Positions 25,068 through 33,533 of a stretch of DNA of 64,000 nucleotides are shown here, in pieces. The notes under the pieces were generated by a model. That model searched no databases and was not told where the DNA came from. It saw only the letters and a list, made by a program, of their open reading frames with translations. Source of the stretch: Spongiimicrobium salis (GTDB taxonomy: Bacteria; Bacteroidota; Bacteroidia; Flavobacteriales; Flavobacteriaceae); assembly GCF_043678055.1 (NCBI RefSeq), contig NZ_JBHEQA010000002.1:310001-374000 (forward strand), written 5' to 3'. The translations under genes and the position numbers were made by a program. Each line of letters starts with the position of its first letter. Position 1 is the stretch's first letter.

Positions 25068-27293
25068 ATGTCAACACCTATAACATTCAACAGAAGAAAC
25101 TTTATACGGACCTCTTCTTTAGCGAGTGGAGGATTATTGATCGGATTCAATTTATTTTCCTCTTGTAAGCCTAAGGCAGCACCTACGGTAGAAATATCCC
25201 AACTGGATTTCAATGATTTCAATGCATTTATTAAAATAGCCGACAATGGGGCGGTAACAATTTTTTCTCCCAACCCGGAAATAGGACAGGGCGTAAAAAC
25301 ATCCATGCCCATGATCATTGCGGAAGAACTGGATGTTGCTTGGAAGGATGTCTATGTGCAGCAGGCCGTTTTGGATACGGAGAACTTTACACGCCAGGTT
25401 GCCGGGGGTAGCCAATCGATACGCCAAGGCTGGGATGCCTTGCGCAATACCGGGGCAACGGCAAGGCAGATGTTGGTCAATGCCGCTGCAAAACAGTGGG
25501 GCGTAGACCCCTCCGAATGTACCACCAGTGAGGGGGTCATTACAAATGCCAATGGCGATACCCTTACTTACGGTGATGTAGTAAAAGTAGCGGCTACTCT
25601 GGAAACCCCGGAAAGCGTTACGTTAAAGGAACCTAAAGATTTTAAGGTGATCGGAACCGACGTTCAAAATGTGGATATCGATAAAATCATTACAGGGAAA
25701 CCTTTATATGGAATGGATTTTAAGGCAGAAGGCATGGTATATGCCGCTGTTTTGAGACCTCCCGCTTTTGGACAGAAATTGGAATCCTATGATGATACTG
25801 CGGCCAAAGCAGTTCCCGGTGTGATCGATGTTATCCGAATGGGACAAAAAGGAAGAGATTTATTAAAGCAAGAACGGCAGAACTGGACCACCAAATTGGG
25901 CGAAACGGACAAAGTTGTGGTATTGGCTAAATCCACCTGGGAAGCTTTTCAAGGAAAAAAAGCCTTAAAAGCTACTTGGACCGAAGGAACGCCTACCGAG
26001 AGTACAGCATTCCATGATAAGAAATTATTGGAAATTCTGGATGGCAATGATTTTAATACCCGCCGTTCGGATGGAAATATCAAAAAAGCCTTTGCCGAGG
26101 CAGATCAGATTTTGGAACGTACCTATGAATCTCCATTTTTACCACATAACTGTATGGAACCCATGAATTTCTTTGCAGATGTTACCGGAGATAAAATACG
26201 TTTGATCGGCCCAACACAAACCCCCGAATCTACAGCAGGTGCCGTGGCAGAGATGCTGGGAAGGGATGTAGCCGATATTAGTGTGGAAATGTCCCGTATC
26301 GGAGGTGGCTTTGGTAGACGTCTGTACAGCGATTTTGTATTGGAGGCTGCCGAGATTTCCCAAGCAATAAATAAACCGGTAAAAATGGTTTCCTCTAGGG
26401 AGGACGATATGACCGCTGGAGTATACAGACCAGCAATTAAGTATCGCATAAAAGCTTCCGTAAAGAATGGGAAGGTTACAGGATATCATTTAAAAGAGGC
26501 GGCTGTTAACAGCAATATGTATGGTCTAATTCCCAATTTCTTCCCCGCTGGGGCCATTGAAAACTATCAGGTAGATACTGCAAATTATCAGAGCAATATT
26601 ACTATTGGCGCCTGGAGGGCTCCTTATACCAATTTCCTTTCTTTTGCCGAACAAAGTTTTTTTGATGAATTGGCAGAAATGATGGGCGTGGATCGCGTAC
26701 AATTACAATTGGATCTGTTGCAAAAGGTAAAAGGACATAATGACGAATTCATTCAATATTCTCCAGAACGCTTGGAAGGGGTGATCAATGAAGTGGTCGA
26801 AAAATCCAATTGGGGAAATAAAGGAGGAAATACTTATCAAGGATTCTCGGCCTATTACTGTCATAACACGCATGTGGCGGAAGTTGCCGATGTGGAAATA
26901 GAAAACGGACAGCCCGTAGTGAAGAAAGTTACCGCAGTAATCGATTGTGGTATTGTAGTGAATCCATTAGGGGCTAAAAATCAGGCAGAAGGCGGTGTTG
27001 TGGATGGCGTAGGACATGCCATGTTTGGAAACTTTACGTTTGAAGACGGCGTACCGCAGGCCCAAAACTTTGACGGCTATCGCTTGGGAAGAATGAAAGA
27101 AGCTCCTACCGTAGAAGTACACTTTGTGAAAAATGAATTGGCGCCAACAGGTTTAGGAGAACCAACCTTCCCACCTGCAGGTGCAGCAGTTGCCAATGCC
27201 TTGAAAGCTGCTACGGGAAATAGGATCTACAATCAGCCTTTCACTTTGAATCCGGAACTATTAAAAATGCCGAAAAAAGAAATTATAGGATAA
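25068..27293 (+). CDS. Molybdenum hydroxylase large subunit (IorB-like), Tat-exported
   Basis: A 741-residue molybdopterin-binding subunit of the xanthine dehydrogenase superfamily. The chosen start (25068) gives a Tat signal peptide with the twin-arginine pattern NRRNFIRTSS; an earlier in-frame ATG at 25038 would place ten extra residues before it. Molybdopterin-binding signatures are present, for example IGGGFGRRL and GLGEPTFPPAGAAVANA; the Glu in the latter segment is the expected active-site base. No FAD subunit is nearby, consistent with the Ior-type two-subunit organisation that uses quinone or cytochrome acceptors. The substrate cannot be told from sequence. Cofactor-supply genes follow directly. 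Confidence 0.94.
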   Translation: MSTPITFNRRNFIRTSSLASGGLLIGFNLFSSCKPKAAPTVEISQLDFNDFNAFIKIADNGAVTIFSPNPEIGQGVKTSMPMIIAEELDVAWKDVYVQQAVLDTENFTRQVAGGSQSIRQGWDALRNTGATARQMLVNAAAKQWGVDPSECTTSEGVITNANGDTLTYGDVVKVAATLETPESVTLKEPKDFKVIGTDVQNVDIDKIITGKPLYGMDFKAEGMVYAAVLRPPAFGQKLESYDDTAAKAVPGVIDVIRMGQKGRDLLKQERQNWTTKLGETDKVVVLAKSTWEAFQGKKALKATWTEGTPTESTAFHDKKLLEILDGNDFNTRRSDGNIKKAFAEADQILERTYESPFLPHNCMEPMNFFADVTGDKIRLIGPTQTPESTAGAVAEMLGRDVADISVEMSRIGGGFGRRLYSDFVLEAAEISQAINKPVKMVSSREDDMTAGVYRPAIKYRIKASVKNGKVTGYHLKEAAVNSNMYGLIPNFFPAGAIENYQVDTANYQSNITIGAWRAPYTNFLSFAEQSFFDELAEMMGVDRVQLQLDLLQKVKGHNDEFIQYSPERLEGVINEVVEKSNWGNKGGNTYQGFSAYYCHNTHVAEVADVEIENGQPVVKKVTAVIDCGIVVNPLGAKNQAEGGVVDGVGHAMFGNFTFEDGVPQAQNFDGYRLGRMKEAPTVEVHFVKNELAPTGLGEPTFPPAGAAVANALKAATGNRIYNQPFTLNPELLKMPKKEIIG

Positions 27294-27295
27294 GA

Positions 27296-27550
27296 ATGAC
27301 AATTTTATTATTTGGAATAACAAAGGATATCATAGGCGCGTCTTCCTTATCACTCCCCATGTCCAATGGAATGGGAGGGAAGTCACCCAAGACGGTAGGA
27401 GAACTTAAAACCTATTTATCCAATACATATCCCGATCTCCAGAAATTATCTTCCATGGCAGTTGCAGTAAATAATGCCTATGCAGAAGATACCACGGTAA
27501 TCGATGCTTTTGATGAAGTGGCTTTGATTCCTCCGGTTAGTGGAGGATAA
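27296..27550 (+). CDS. MoaD/ThiS-family sulfur carrier
   Basis: An 84-residue ubiquitin-fold protein ending in the diagnostic Gly-Gly (PPVSGG), which is adenylated and thiocarboxylated to donate sulfur to molybdopterin precursor. It starts 2 nt after the large-subunit stop. A MoeB/ThiF-type activating enzyme is encoded just downstream, so the pair is self-consistent. Slightly longer than the typical 81 residues because of an internal Gly/Ser-rich insertion. Confidence 0.88.
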   Translation: MTILLFGITKDIIGASSLSLPMSNGMGGKSPKTVGELKTYLSNTYPDLQKLSSMAVAVNNAYAEDTTVIDAFDEVALIPPVSGG

Positions 27551-27581
27551 GAAGTTGTAGTCATTAAAAGGAATACACACC

Positions 27582-27632
27582 AAACCCTTTTTAAAACCTA
27601 TCCGTTGTGATAGGGACTAAAAAAGGGTTTTT
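27582..27632 (+). terminator. Intrinsic terminator after moaD-like gene
   Basis: A long interrupted hairpin: AAACCCTTTTT pairs with AAAAAGGGTTTTT and encloses a CCTATC/GATAGG stem with a 6-nt loop. It ends in a T run 32 nt past the gene, and separates it from the next gene. Confidence 0.7.
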
Positions 27633-27661
27633 GTAATGGAATTGATTTATATTTGATACAA

Positions 27662-28258
27662 ATGGATGCAACAAAAATATATGGCCTTGTACTTTCCGGA
27701 GGAAAAAGTACACGGATGGGAACAGATAAAGGGAATATTGTGTATCATGAACTTCCCCAAAGGGAGCACCTTTATCATCTGTTGAATAAAATATGTGAAA
27801 GAACCTTTCTGAGTGTTCGTTCCGATCAGCAGGCAGACTTACCCAAGGATATGGACTATATCCTGGATAAAAATGAATACAGGGGTCCCTATAATGGACT
27901 ACTAAGTGCACATGATGCTTTTCCAGAGGCTACATGGTTGGTTTTGGCCTGTGATCTTCCCTTGATGGACTATGAAGGAATAACAGAATTGTTGGAATCC
28001 AGGGATATGTCAAAAATTGCAACAGCCTTTGCCACGAGGGAAAGTCAATTACCAGAGCCTTTATGTGCTCTGTGGGAACCTGAAGCCTTGCGTAGTTCAA
28101 AGGCCTATTTGGATGCGGGCAATGGTACCTGCCCCCGTAAATTTTTAATTAATTCCGAGGTGCGATTGGTACACCCCAACAATGAATTGGTCTTACTTAA
28201 TGCCAACTCCAAAGAAGAGTATACTTTAGCGTTGGATAAATTGAATTCCCATGAGTGA
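27662..28258 (+). CDS. Molybdenum cofactor nucleotidyltransferase, MobA-like
   Basis: A 198-residue nucleotidyltransferase with the MobA N-terminal signature LSGGKSTRMGTDKG, which binds the nucleotide triphosphate and Mg2+. MobA attaches GMP to molybdopterin, but related MocA enzymes attach CMP. The ATG at 27662 is preferred to the TTG three codons upstream. The 3' end overlaps the next gene by 8 nt. A second nucleotidyltransferase follows further along, so the two may serve different cofactor forms. Distinguishing the pair would need alignment of the base-specificity residues. Confidence 0.85.
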   Translation: MDATKIYGLVLSGGKSTRMGTDKGNIVYHELPQREHLYHLLNKICERTFLSVRSDQQADLPKDMDYILDKNEYRGPYNGLLSAHDAFPEATWLVLACDLPLMDYEGITELLESRDMSKIATAFATRESQLPEPLCALWEPEALRSSKAYLDAGNGTCPRKFLINSEVRLVHPNNELVLLNANSKEEYTLALDKLNSHE

Positions 28259-29333
28259 TTATCGGTACATACGACAGACCACTTTAAAAGAATTTGGTCC
28301 TGAAGCCCAAGAAAAACTAGCAAATTCCAGCGTCTTGGTCGTTGGTGTGGGCGGCCTTGGTATCCCTGTATTGCAGTATTTAAATGCCATGGGCGTAGGT
28401 ACTTTGGGAATGGTGGAGCAGGATATTGTGGACCTTAGTAATTTGCAACGGCAGGTCCTTTATACAGAGGACAATATAGGGCAATCAAAACTTGAAGTGG
28501 CTTTGGAAAAATTGCAAGCGCAAAATAGCTTGACTTCCTTTAAAACCTATTCCACTTTTTTAACTCGGGATAATGCTTTAGAAATTATAAAAGACTATGA
28601 CCTCGTTGTGGATGCTTCCGATAATTTCCCAACACGCTACCTGGTCAATGATGCCTGCGTATTATTGAATAAACCCTTTGTATATGGTGCGCTGCATAGC
28701 TTTGAGGGTCAGGTTAGCGTATTCAATTATAAGGGTGGCCCCACCTATAGATGTCTATTTCCTAAAATGCCATCAAGTGAAGAAATTCCCAATTGCAATG
28801 AAAATGGAGTATTGGGCGTAATCCCTGGAATCGTAGGGAATTTTCAGGCCTTGGAAGCGGTAAAAGTACTTGCAGGAGTGGGAGAGGTGCTGTCTGGTAA
28901 ATTGTTGCTATATAGTGGCCTAACTCAGGCTATGCAAAAAATAAACTTTAAGCGGCATTCGGACTATGCCAAGGTTACCACCCTGCAACAGTCCTATGAT
29001 ACGTTATATTGTGGCATTGAAGCATCTGTTAGCACAGAACACCTACTGAAACTGCTAAAGGCCAAAACCACCTTTCAGCTCATCGATGTGCGTACTCCGG
29101 AAGAGTTTGGACAACAACACCTGGACCAGGCCTTTAATATTCCTCTTGATGAGCTTTCACAACGTTGGAATGAAATTGATCCCACGCAGGATACCTATTT
29201 AATTTGTCAGTCTGGAAAACGGAGTCAAATGGCTTTGGAACAATTACAGACAAAATTTAAGGAAGCTACCTTCTTTAATGTAACGGGAGGAATAAATCAG
29301 TATAATAGGACGATCGCCCAAACTACTACATAG
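28251..29333 (+). CDS. MoeB/ThiF-type adenylyltransferase with C-terminal rhodanese domain
   Basis: A 360-residue fusion. The N-terminal ~240 residues form an E1-like adenylation domain with the ATP-binding VVGVGGLGIPVLQYL loop, NLQRQVLY, and DASDNFPTRYLVND. It lacks a complete zinc CxxC pair in the usual place. The C-terminal ~100 residues are a rhodanese domain with the cysteine loop CQSGKRS, where Cys would carry persulfide. The fusion matches proteins that both activate the MoaD C-terminus and deliver sulfur to it. It overlaps the upstream MobA-like gene by 8 nt. Confidence 0.9.
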   Translation: MSDYRYIRQTTLKEFGPEAQEKLANSSVLVVGVGGLGIPVLQYLNAMGVGTLGMVEQDIVDLSNLQRQVLYTEDNIGQSKLEVALEKLQAQNSLTSFKTYSTFLTRDNALEIIKDYDLVVDASDNFPTRYLVNDACVLLNKPFVYGALHSFEGQVSVFNYKGGPTYRCLFPKMPSSEEIPNCNENGVLGVIPGIVGNFQALEAVKVLAGVGEVLSGKLLLYSGLTQAMQKINFKRHSDYAKVTTLQQSYDTLYCGIEASVSTEHLLKLLKAKTTFQLIDVRTPEEFGQQHLDQAFNIPLDELSQRWNEIDPTQDTYLICQSGKRSQMALEQLQTKFKEATFFNVTGGINQYNRTIAQTTT

Positions 29334-29351
29334 CTGTGAGGCTACTTGATC

Positions 29352-29969
29352 ATGGAGGTTTCTAAAACAGATATTGCAATACTTATCTTGGCAGCGGGAT
29401 CATCCACTCGTATGGGAACGCCCAAGCAAATTCTTCCCTGGGGCGATACCACTTTATTGGGAAATGCTATCCGCAGTGCCCAAGGCACCGGGATTAAGGA
29501 CATCTATGTTGTCCTTGGTGCCAATGCACCTCAAATTCTCGAGATCAACCCCATAAAAGACATTCATTTTCTTACAAACTCCAATTGGAAAGAAGGATTG
29601 GGAACTTCTATAGCCACGGGCATGCGTTATTTTCAAGAAGCAAACAAAAACTATAGGGGAGTACTCGTTATGCTCGGAGATCAACCTTTGATCGATACGA
29701 CCTATCTAAATAAGATGATCACTACCTTTACATTGACAAAGAACAGTATTGTTTGTACTGCCTATGATGAGAAAAAAGGGGTCCCCGCCCTTTTCGATCA
29801 GGTCTATTTTAAGGAGATGATTCTTTTATCCAAGGATTATGGGGCAAAAGAGATTCTCCACGCCAATAAAAAGAAACTTCTGGCATTAAATGCTTTAGGA
29901 AAAGCTGTTGATCTGGATACAATGGAAGCCTACAAAAGATTAAGGGCGGATACTTTTAGCAAGTCGTAA
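29352..29969 (+). CDS. Nucleotidyltransferase, MocA-like (molybdopterin cytidylyltransferase family)
   Basis: A 205-residue protein with the signature LILAAGSSTRMGTPKQILPWG, split here as LILAAGSSTRMGTPKQ, and the strand-loop VMLGDQPLI. These fit MocA-type CTP:molybdopterin cytidylyltransferases better than MobA. Hydroxylases of the Ior type commonly use molybdopterin cytosine dinucleotide, so this enzyme would provide the matching cofactor. The ATG at 29352 follows an in-frame TTG six bases upstream. It is the last gene of the run before the ECF sigma operon. Confidence 0.83.
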   Translation: MEVSKTDIAILILAAGSSTRMGTPKQILPWGDTTLLGNAIRSAQGTGIKDIYVVLGANAPQILEINPIKDIHFLTNSNWKEGLGTSIATGMRYFQEANKNYRGVLVMLGDQPLIDTTYLNKMITTFTLTKNSIVCTAYDEKKGVPALFDQVYFKEMILLSKDYGAKEILHANKKKLLALNALGKAVDLDTMEAYKRLRADTFSKS

Positions 29970-30093
29970 TATCTTTAATTCCAGCAGATAAGGGTGTAAA
30001 TTCCTTTAAGGATCACTTTTTTTTGAAAAAAAAATGAGACATTATCGAAAGTCTACGGTTATACTTATAAACCGATCAATCAAATAGTCGTAT

Positions 30094-30630
30094 TTGGAGC
30101 ATTCAGATTTAATACAAGCTTGCAAAGAGAATAGTTATAAAGCGCAAATGCAAGTGTACAAATTACATAAAGATAGTTTGTACAATACCAGCTTGCGTAT
30201 TCTTAGAAACGAGCATGATGCAAAAGATGCTGTACACGATGCTTTTATCAAAGGGTTTCAACGCATCCACCAAATAGACGACGAAGGGAATTTAAGAGCA
30301 TGGTTAAAGCGTATAACGATCAATCGTTCATTGGATATGCTCAAAGAAAAAAAGACCATGAGTTGGTTGGAAACCAATCCCATGCTTTTGGAAGATGAAA
30401 CAGAAGCAGAATTGGAAGAATCGCAGTATCCACCTATTGCCGTAGTAAAAAAGGCGATAGAAGGATTGAAAGATAGATATCGGGTTATTGTCGTACTGTA
30501 TTTGATTGAAAATTATTCCCATAAGGAGATTTCCCAATGCTTGGGTTTAAATGAGAGTACGGTACGAAATCAATACCGAAGGGGAAAACAGTTGTTAAGA
30601 TCTCAACTGGAACGTAAAATGGAGTTATGA
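30094..30630 (+). CDS. ECF RNA polymerase sigma factor
   Basis: A 178-residue sigma-70 family factor. Region 2 (about 20-90) contains AKDAVHDAFIKGFQRI and LRAWLKRITINRSLD, which recognise the -10 region; region 4 (about 120-170) contains SHKEISQCLGLNESTVRNQYRRGKQ, a helix-turn-helix. There is no ATG in the frame after the upstream TAG at 30085, so the start must be the TTG at 30094, an uncommon start. Its stop overlaps the next ATG (ATGA), so translation is coupled to the likely anti-sigma protein. Target promoters cannot be inferred from the window. Confidence 0.92.
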   Translation: MEHSDLIQACKENSYKAQMQVYKLHKDSLYNTSLRILRNEHDAKDAVHDAFIKGFQRIHQIDDEGNLRAWLKRITINRSLDMLKEKKTMSWLETNPMLLEDETEAELEESQYPPIAVVKKAIEGLKDRYRVIVVLYLIENYSHKEISQCLGLNESTVRNQYRRGKQLLRSQLERKMEL

Positions 30631-31244
30631 GTTTAAAAAAATATATAGAGAAACATAGAACGGCTTTTGAAGACCAAAAAATGCCACTGGACGCAACACA
30701 AGACTTTGAATTGCAATTGAAAAATACATTGCATACGTCATCAAAACAAAAAACAAACAGCTATACATACTTTGCTGTTGCGGCCAGTGTCTGTCTTCTT
30801 ATGGGGCTTGGTTATTATTTCATACAAGATAGGACGGTTAAAGATGAAGTACGGGAGCAACTGATCTATTCCATGTCAGACCAGGTGGCCAGTGAACGTT
30901 TACAGGCAGTATATGATGTGGAGGAAAATTACAAAGAAGAGGATGATAGAATATTGGGAACCCTGTTTTCGCTTTTACATAAAGATGAAAATAACAACGT
31001 AAAAATTGCAACGATCGATGCCTTGGTCAAATTTTCGGAGAATGAGAAAGTACGTTTGCATTTGATCAAAGCTTTGGAAGAAGAGCATGAACCATTGGTT
31101 CAAATTAAATTAATACAATCAGTGACCGTTTTAAGGGAAAAGCGCGCGAAAAAGCCTTTAAAACAGCTTATCGAAGATAAACAAACCTTTCCTGTGGTCA
31201 AGGAAAATGCCACATTGGCAATGTTAAAATTAAAAAACGAATAA
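30627..31244 (+). CDS. HEAT-repeat membrane protein, likely anti-sigma role
   Basis: A 205-residue protein with a cytosolic N-terminus (1-46), one membrane span (about 47-66) and a C-terminal helical-repeat domain of about 130 residues (for example NVKIATIDALVKFSENEKV and LVQIKLIQSVTVLREKR). The repeats alternate with charged loops, as in HEAT domains. The N-terminal part and position next to an ECF gene are the layout of transmembrane anti-sigma factors, but no zinc or ASD signature is present. Its start overlaps the sigma stop by 4 nt and it ends 1 nt before the next gene. Confidence 0.7.
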   Translation: MSLKKYIEKHRTAFEDQKMPLDATQDFELQLKNTLHTSSKQKTNSYTYFAVAASVCLLMGLGYYFIQDRTVKDEVREQLIYSMSDQVASERLQAVYDVEENYKEEDDRILGTLFSLLHKDENNNVKIATIDALVKFSENEKVRLHLIKALEEEHEPLVQIKLIQSVTVLREKRAKKPLKQLIEDKQTFPVVKENATLAMLKLKNE

Positions 31245-31245
31245 G

Positions 31246-32178
31246 ATGAGAAATTGGATAACTATAAGTTTGGTATGTTGCTTCTTTATCGCAGCAATAG
31301 GCCAAGAGAAAAAAATTAAATTCAACAGTGGAGTGTTAAAAATTTGTTCCTCCTCCCATATGAAGATCAGCGGTTATGATGGAGATGAAGTGATTATTAG
31401 AACAGTACAGAACAATAGTTTTTTAGTAGAAGGACAGCATTCCAAAAGATATAGACCTAAGATTACCAAAAATGGAAAAAATGCAAATCCAGAAAAGAGC
31501 ACAAAAGCCGATGCTATTCGTGTTTATAGAAGTCTAACGAATGGATTTACTGAACGGAAATTAGAAGAGGGTTTAAAGCCCTTGGGCACAAAATCTACCA
31601 ACCCTGCCGATAATTTGTATTTGGATATAGAATTAAAAGAAGGGGAACTTCTAATTAAAGATTATGATTCGGGGAAAGGACAAGGACAGGTATTGGTTTT
31701 GAACAAAGAATACGAACTATTAATTCCCAATAGTATTAAATTGTTTTGGGATACCAAAGGCTGTAAAAAAACAAAGGCAAATAGTTTTTTTCTTCGATCT
31801 AAACCTTGGGAATTGAAGGACTTTAAGGGAGAAACCGAAATCTCGTCTTCTTTTGGTTCTATTTCTTTGATCGATGTAAGCGGACCAGTACTTGCAAATA
31901 CTTTAGGTGGGAACGTTAAAGTGGTTTTTGACAAAGTGAAACCTAATGAGTTATATTCTATTATTAGCAATGACGGCCATATTGATGTACAATTACCCGA
32001 AAATGCCAATTTGAGTGTTAGAGCCATTGGTAGTCGTATTCTTAGCGATATTGACTTTAAGATTACGGAAGAAACCATTGTTTCAGGAATGAAGGCAATG
32101 CAGTTACAACTAAATAAAAGTAATATTAGCATGAAACTGAATGCAGGCTATGGAAATGTATATCTCCGTAAGAAATAA
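31246..32178 (+). CDS. DUF4097-like exported beta-repeat protein
   Basis: A 310-residue exported protein. A signal peptide (about 1-20, WITISLVCCFFIAAIGQ) precedes a beta-strand-rich region. The C-terminal ~150 residues show short repeated strands (ETEISSSFGSISLIDVSG, VLANTLGGNVKVVFDKV, SIISNDGHIDVQL) that resemble DUF4097-type beta-helix proteins. Such proteins are often encoded with ECF sigma/HEAT or anti-sigma genes in Bacteroidota and may sense or coat the envelope. It is the third gene of the operon. No catalytic residues are visible. Confidence 0.7.
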   Translation: MRNWITISLVCCFFIAAIGQEKKIKFNSGVLKICSSSHMKISGYDGDEVIIRTVQNNSFLVEGQHSKRYRPKITKNGKNANPEKSTKADAIRVYRSLTNGFTERKLEEGLKPLGTKSTNPADNLYLDIELKEGELLIKDYDSGKGQGQVLVLNKEYELLIPNSIKLFWDTKGCKKTKANSFFLRSKPWELKDFKGETEISSSFGSISLIDVSGPVLANTLGGNVKVVFDKVKPNELYSIISNDGHIDVQLPENANLSVRAIGSRILSDIDFKITEETIVSGMKAMQLQLNKSNISMKLNAGYGNVYLRKK

Positions 32179-32273
32179 AACCATGAAGTCATAAAATAGA
32201 TTCGTTTTAACAGCCATAGATTTATATTTTTATTGAGAATATAAATGGAAATAAAATAGTTATTTTGCAGACT

Positions 32274-33362
32274 ATGGTAAAGATGAAGACAGTAGTATTG
32301 TTTGTAGTAGGGGCAATGACCTACAGTTTTTCCCCGGCGCAAGAGATGAGTTTTGAAGCCTATAATCCAAAATCTACTTTGGTGGTTCCGGGGAAGGAAA
32401 TCAAAAAGGCCAGATTTCCTTTTATTGATGTACATGGCCATCAATACCGTATGGCTACCCAAGATTTATCCCAACTCATAAAGGACATGGATAACATGAA
32501 TATGGGGCTAATGGTGAATCTCAGTGGAGGATCAGGGGATAATCTTAAAAAGGCCATTGAAAACGCAAAACGCAATTATCCAAATAGGTTTGCCGTCTTT
32601 GCCAATGTCAATTTTGAGAAGGTCGGTACGCCAGATTGGGGAACTAAAGCAGCGGCCCAGTTGGAAGCGGATGTACGGAATGGGGCTAAGGGGTTGAAAG
32701 TTTACAAAAGCCTTGGCTTACGAAATAAGGATGTGAACGGCCAGCGAATTGCTGTAGATGATGCCCGCTTAGATCCCATCTGGGCGAAGTGCGCGGAACT
32801 CGGGATTCCAGTATTGATTCACTCGGCTGACCCTAAATCTTTTTGGGACCCCTTTGATAAGGATAATGAACGCTGGTTGGAATTAAAAACACGCCCTGGA
32901 AGAAAACGCTCTGCCACGGACCCGGTGCCTTGGCAGCAGATTATTGATGAACAACATCGCATGTTCAAAAAACATCCTAAAACAAAATTTGTGAATGCAC
33001 ATATGGGATGGTATGCCAATAATCTAGGGAAATTGGGGGAACTTTTGGATGAAATGCCCAATATGTATGTGGGTATAGGTGCAGTTATTGCAGAATTGGG
33101 GAGGCAACCTCGATTTGCCCATCAGTTTTTTGTAAAATACCAGGATCGAATACTATTTGGAAAAGACAGTTGGAAACCCGAGGAGTTTCCTACCTATTTT
33201 AGAGTATTGGAAAGCAATGATGAGTACTTTCCATATTATAAAAAATATCATGCCTTCTGGTCCATGTACGGTCTGGGACTGCCCGATGAAGTGTTGAAAA
33301 AAGTATACTATAAAAATGCATTAAAACTTATTCCGGGATTAGATAAAAGCCTATTTGAATAA
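32274..33362 (+). CDS. Amidohydrolase-family metal enzyme, secreted
   Basis: A 362-residue exported enzyme. Signal peptide about 1-24 (TYSFSPAQ end). TIM-barrel amidohydrolase signatures: the first metal ligand pair D-V-H-G-H, a later LIHSADP with another His, NAHMGWY, and a C-terminal FGKDSW carrying the Asp that activates water. The pattern matches the amidohydrolase-2 (TIM-barrel decarboxylase-like) group, some of which decarboxylate or hydrolyse aromatic or lactone substrates. The preferred ATG is 32274, three codons after an in-frame TTG. A terminator follows 80 nt later. Confidence 0.85.
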   Translation: MVKMKTVVLFVVGAMTYSFSPAQEMSFEAYNPKSTLVVPGKEIKKARFPFIDVHGHQYRMATQDLSQLIKDMDNMNMGLMVNLSGGSGDNLKKAIENAKRNYPNRFAVFANVNFEKVGTPDWGTKAAAQLEADVRNGAKGLKVYKSLGLRNKDVNGQRIAVDDARLDPIWAKCAELGIPVLIHSADPKSFWDPFDKDNERWLELKTRPGRKRSATDPVPWQQIIDEQHRMFKKHPKTKFVNAHMGWYANNLGKLGELLDEMPNMYVGIGAVIAELGRQPRFAHQFFVKYQDRILFGKDSWKPEEFPTYFRVLESNDEYFPYYKKYHAFWSMYGLGLPDEVLKKVYYKNALKLIPGLDKSLFE

Positions 33363-33438
33363 GGATAAATCTCTGCTGTAGGGGAGTAGGGCTACACGTT
33401 CTTCTTCGATATGCATCGCCAAAAAAATAGTAAGAAAT

Positions 33439-33475
33439 ATCCCTTGTTTCACTCAAGAAGCAAGGGATTTCTTTT
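33439..33475 (+). terminator. Intrinsic terminator after the amidohydrolase gene
   Basis: A 12-bp stem (ATCCCTTGTTTC / GAAGCAAGGGAT, one G-U pair) with a 6-nt loop and a T-rich tail. It separates the amidohydrolase from the convergent biosynthetic operon. Confidence 0.7.
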
Positions 33476-33533
33476 ACTTTGTATCTTTCGTTGACCTAGG
33501 GCAAACCGTTCGATAAAAAGGCTCTTTGAGCAC

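Noticed and set aside
31662..32132. 156-codon minus-strand frame opposite the DUF4097-like gene
   Set aside because: No recognisable domain, and the plus-strand gene has a signal peptide and operon context.
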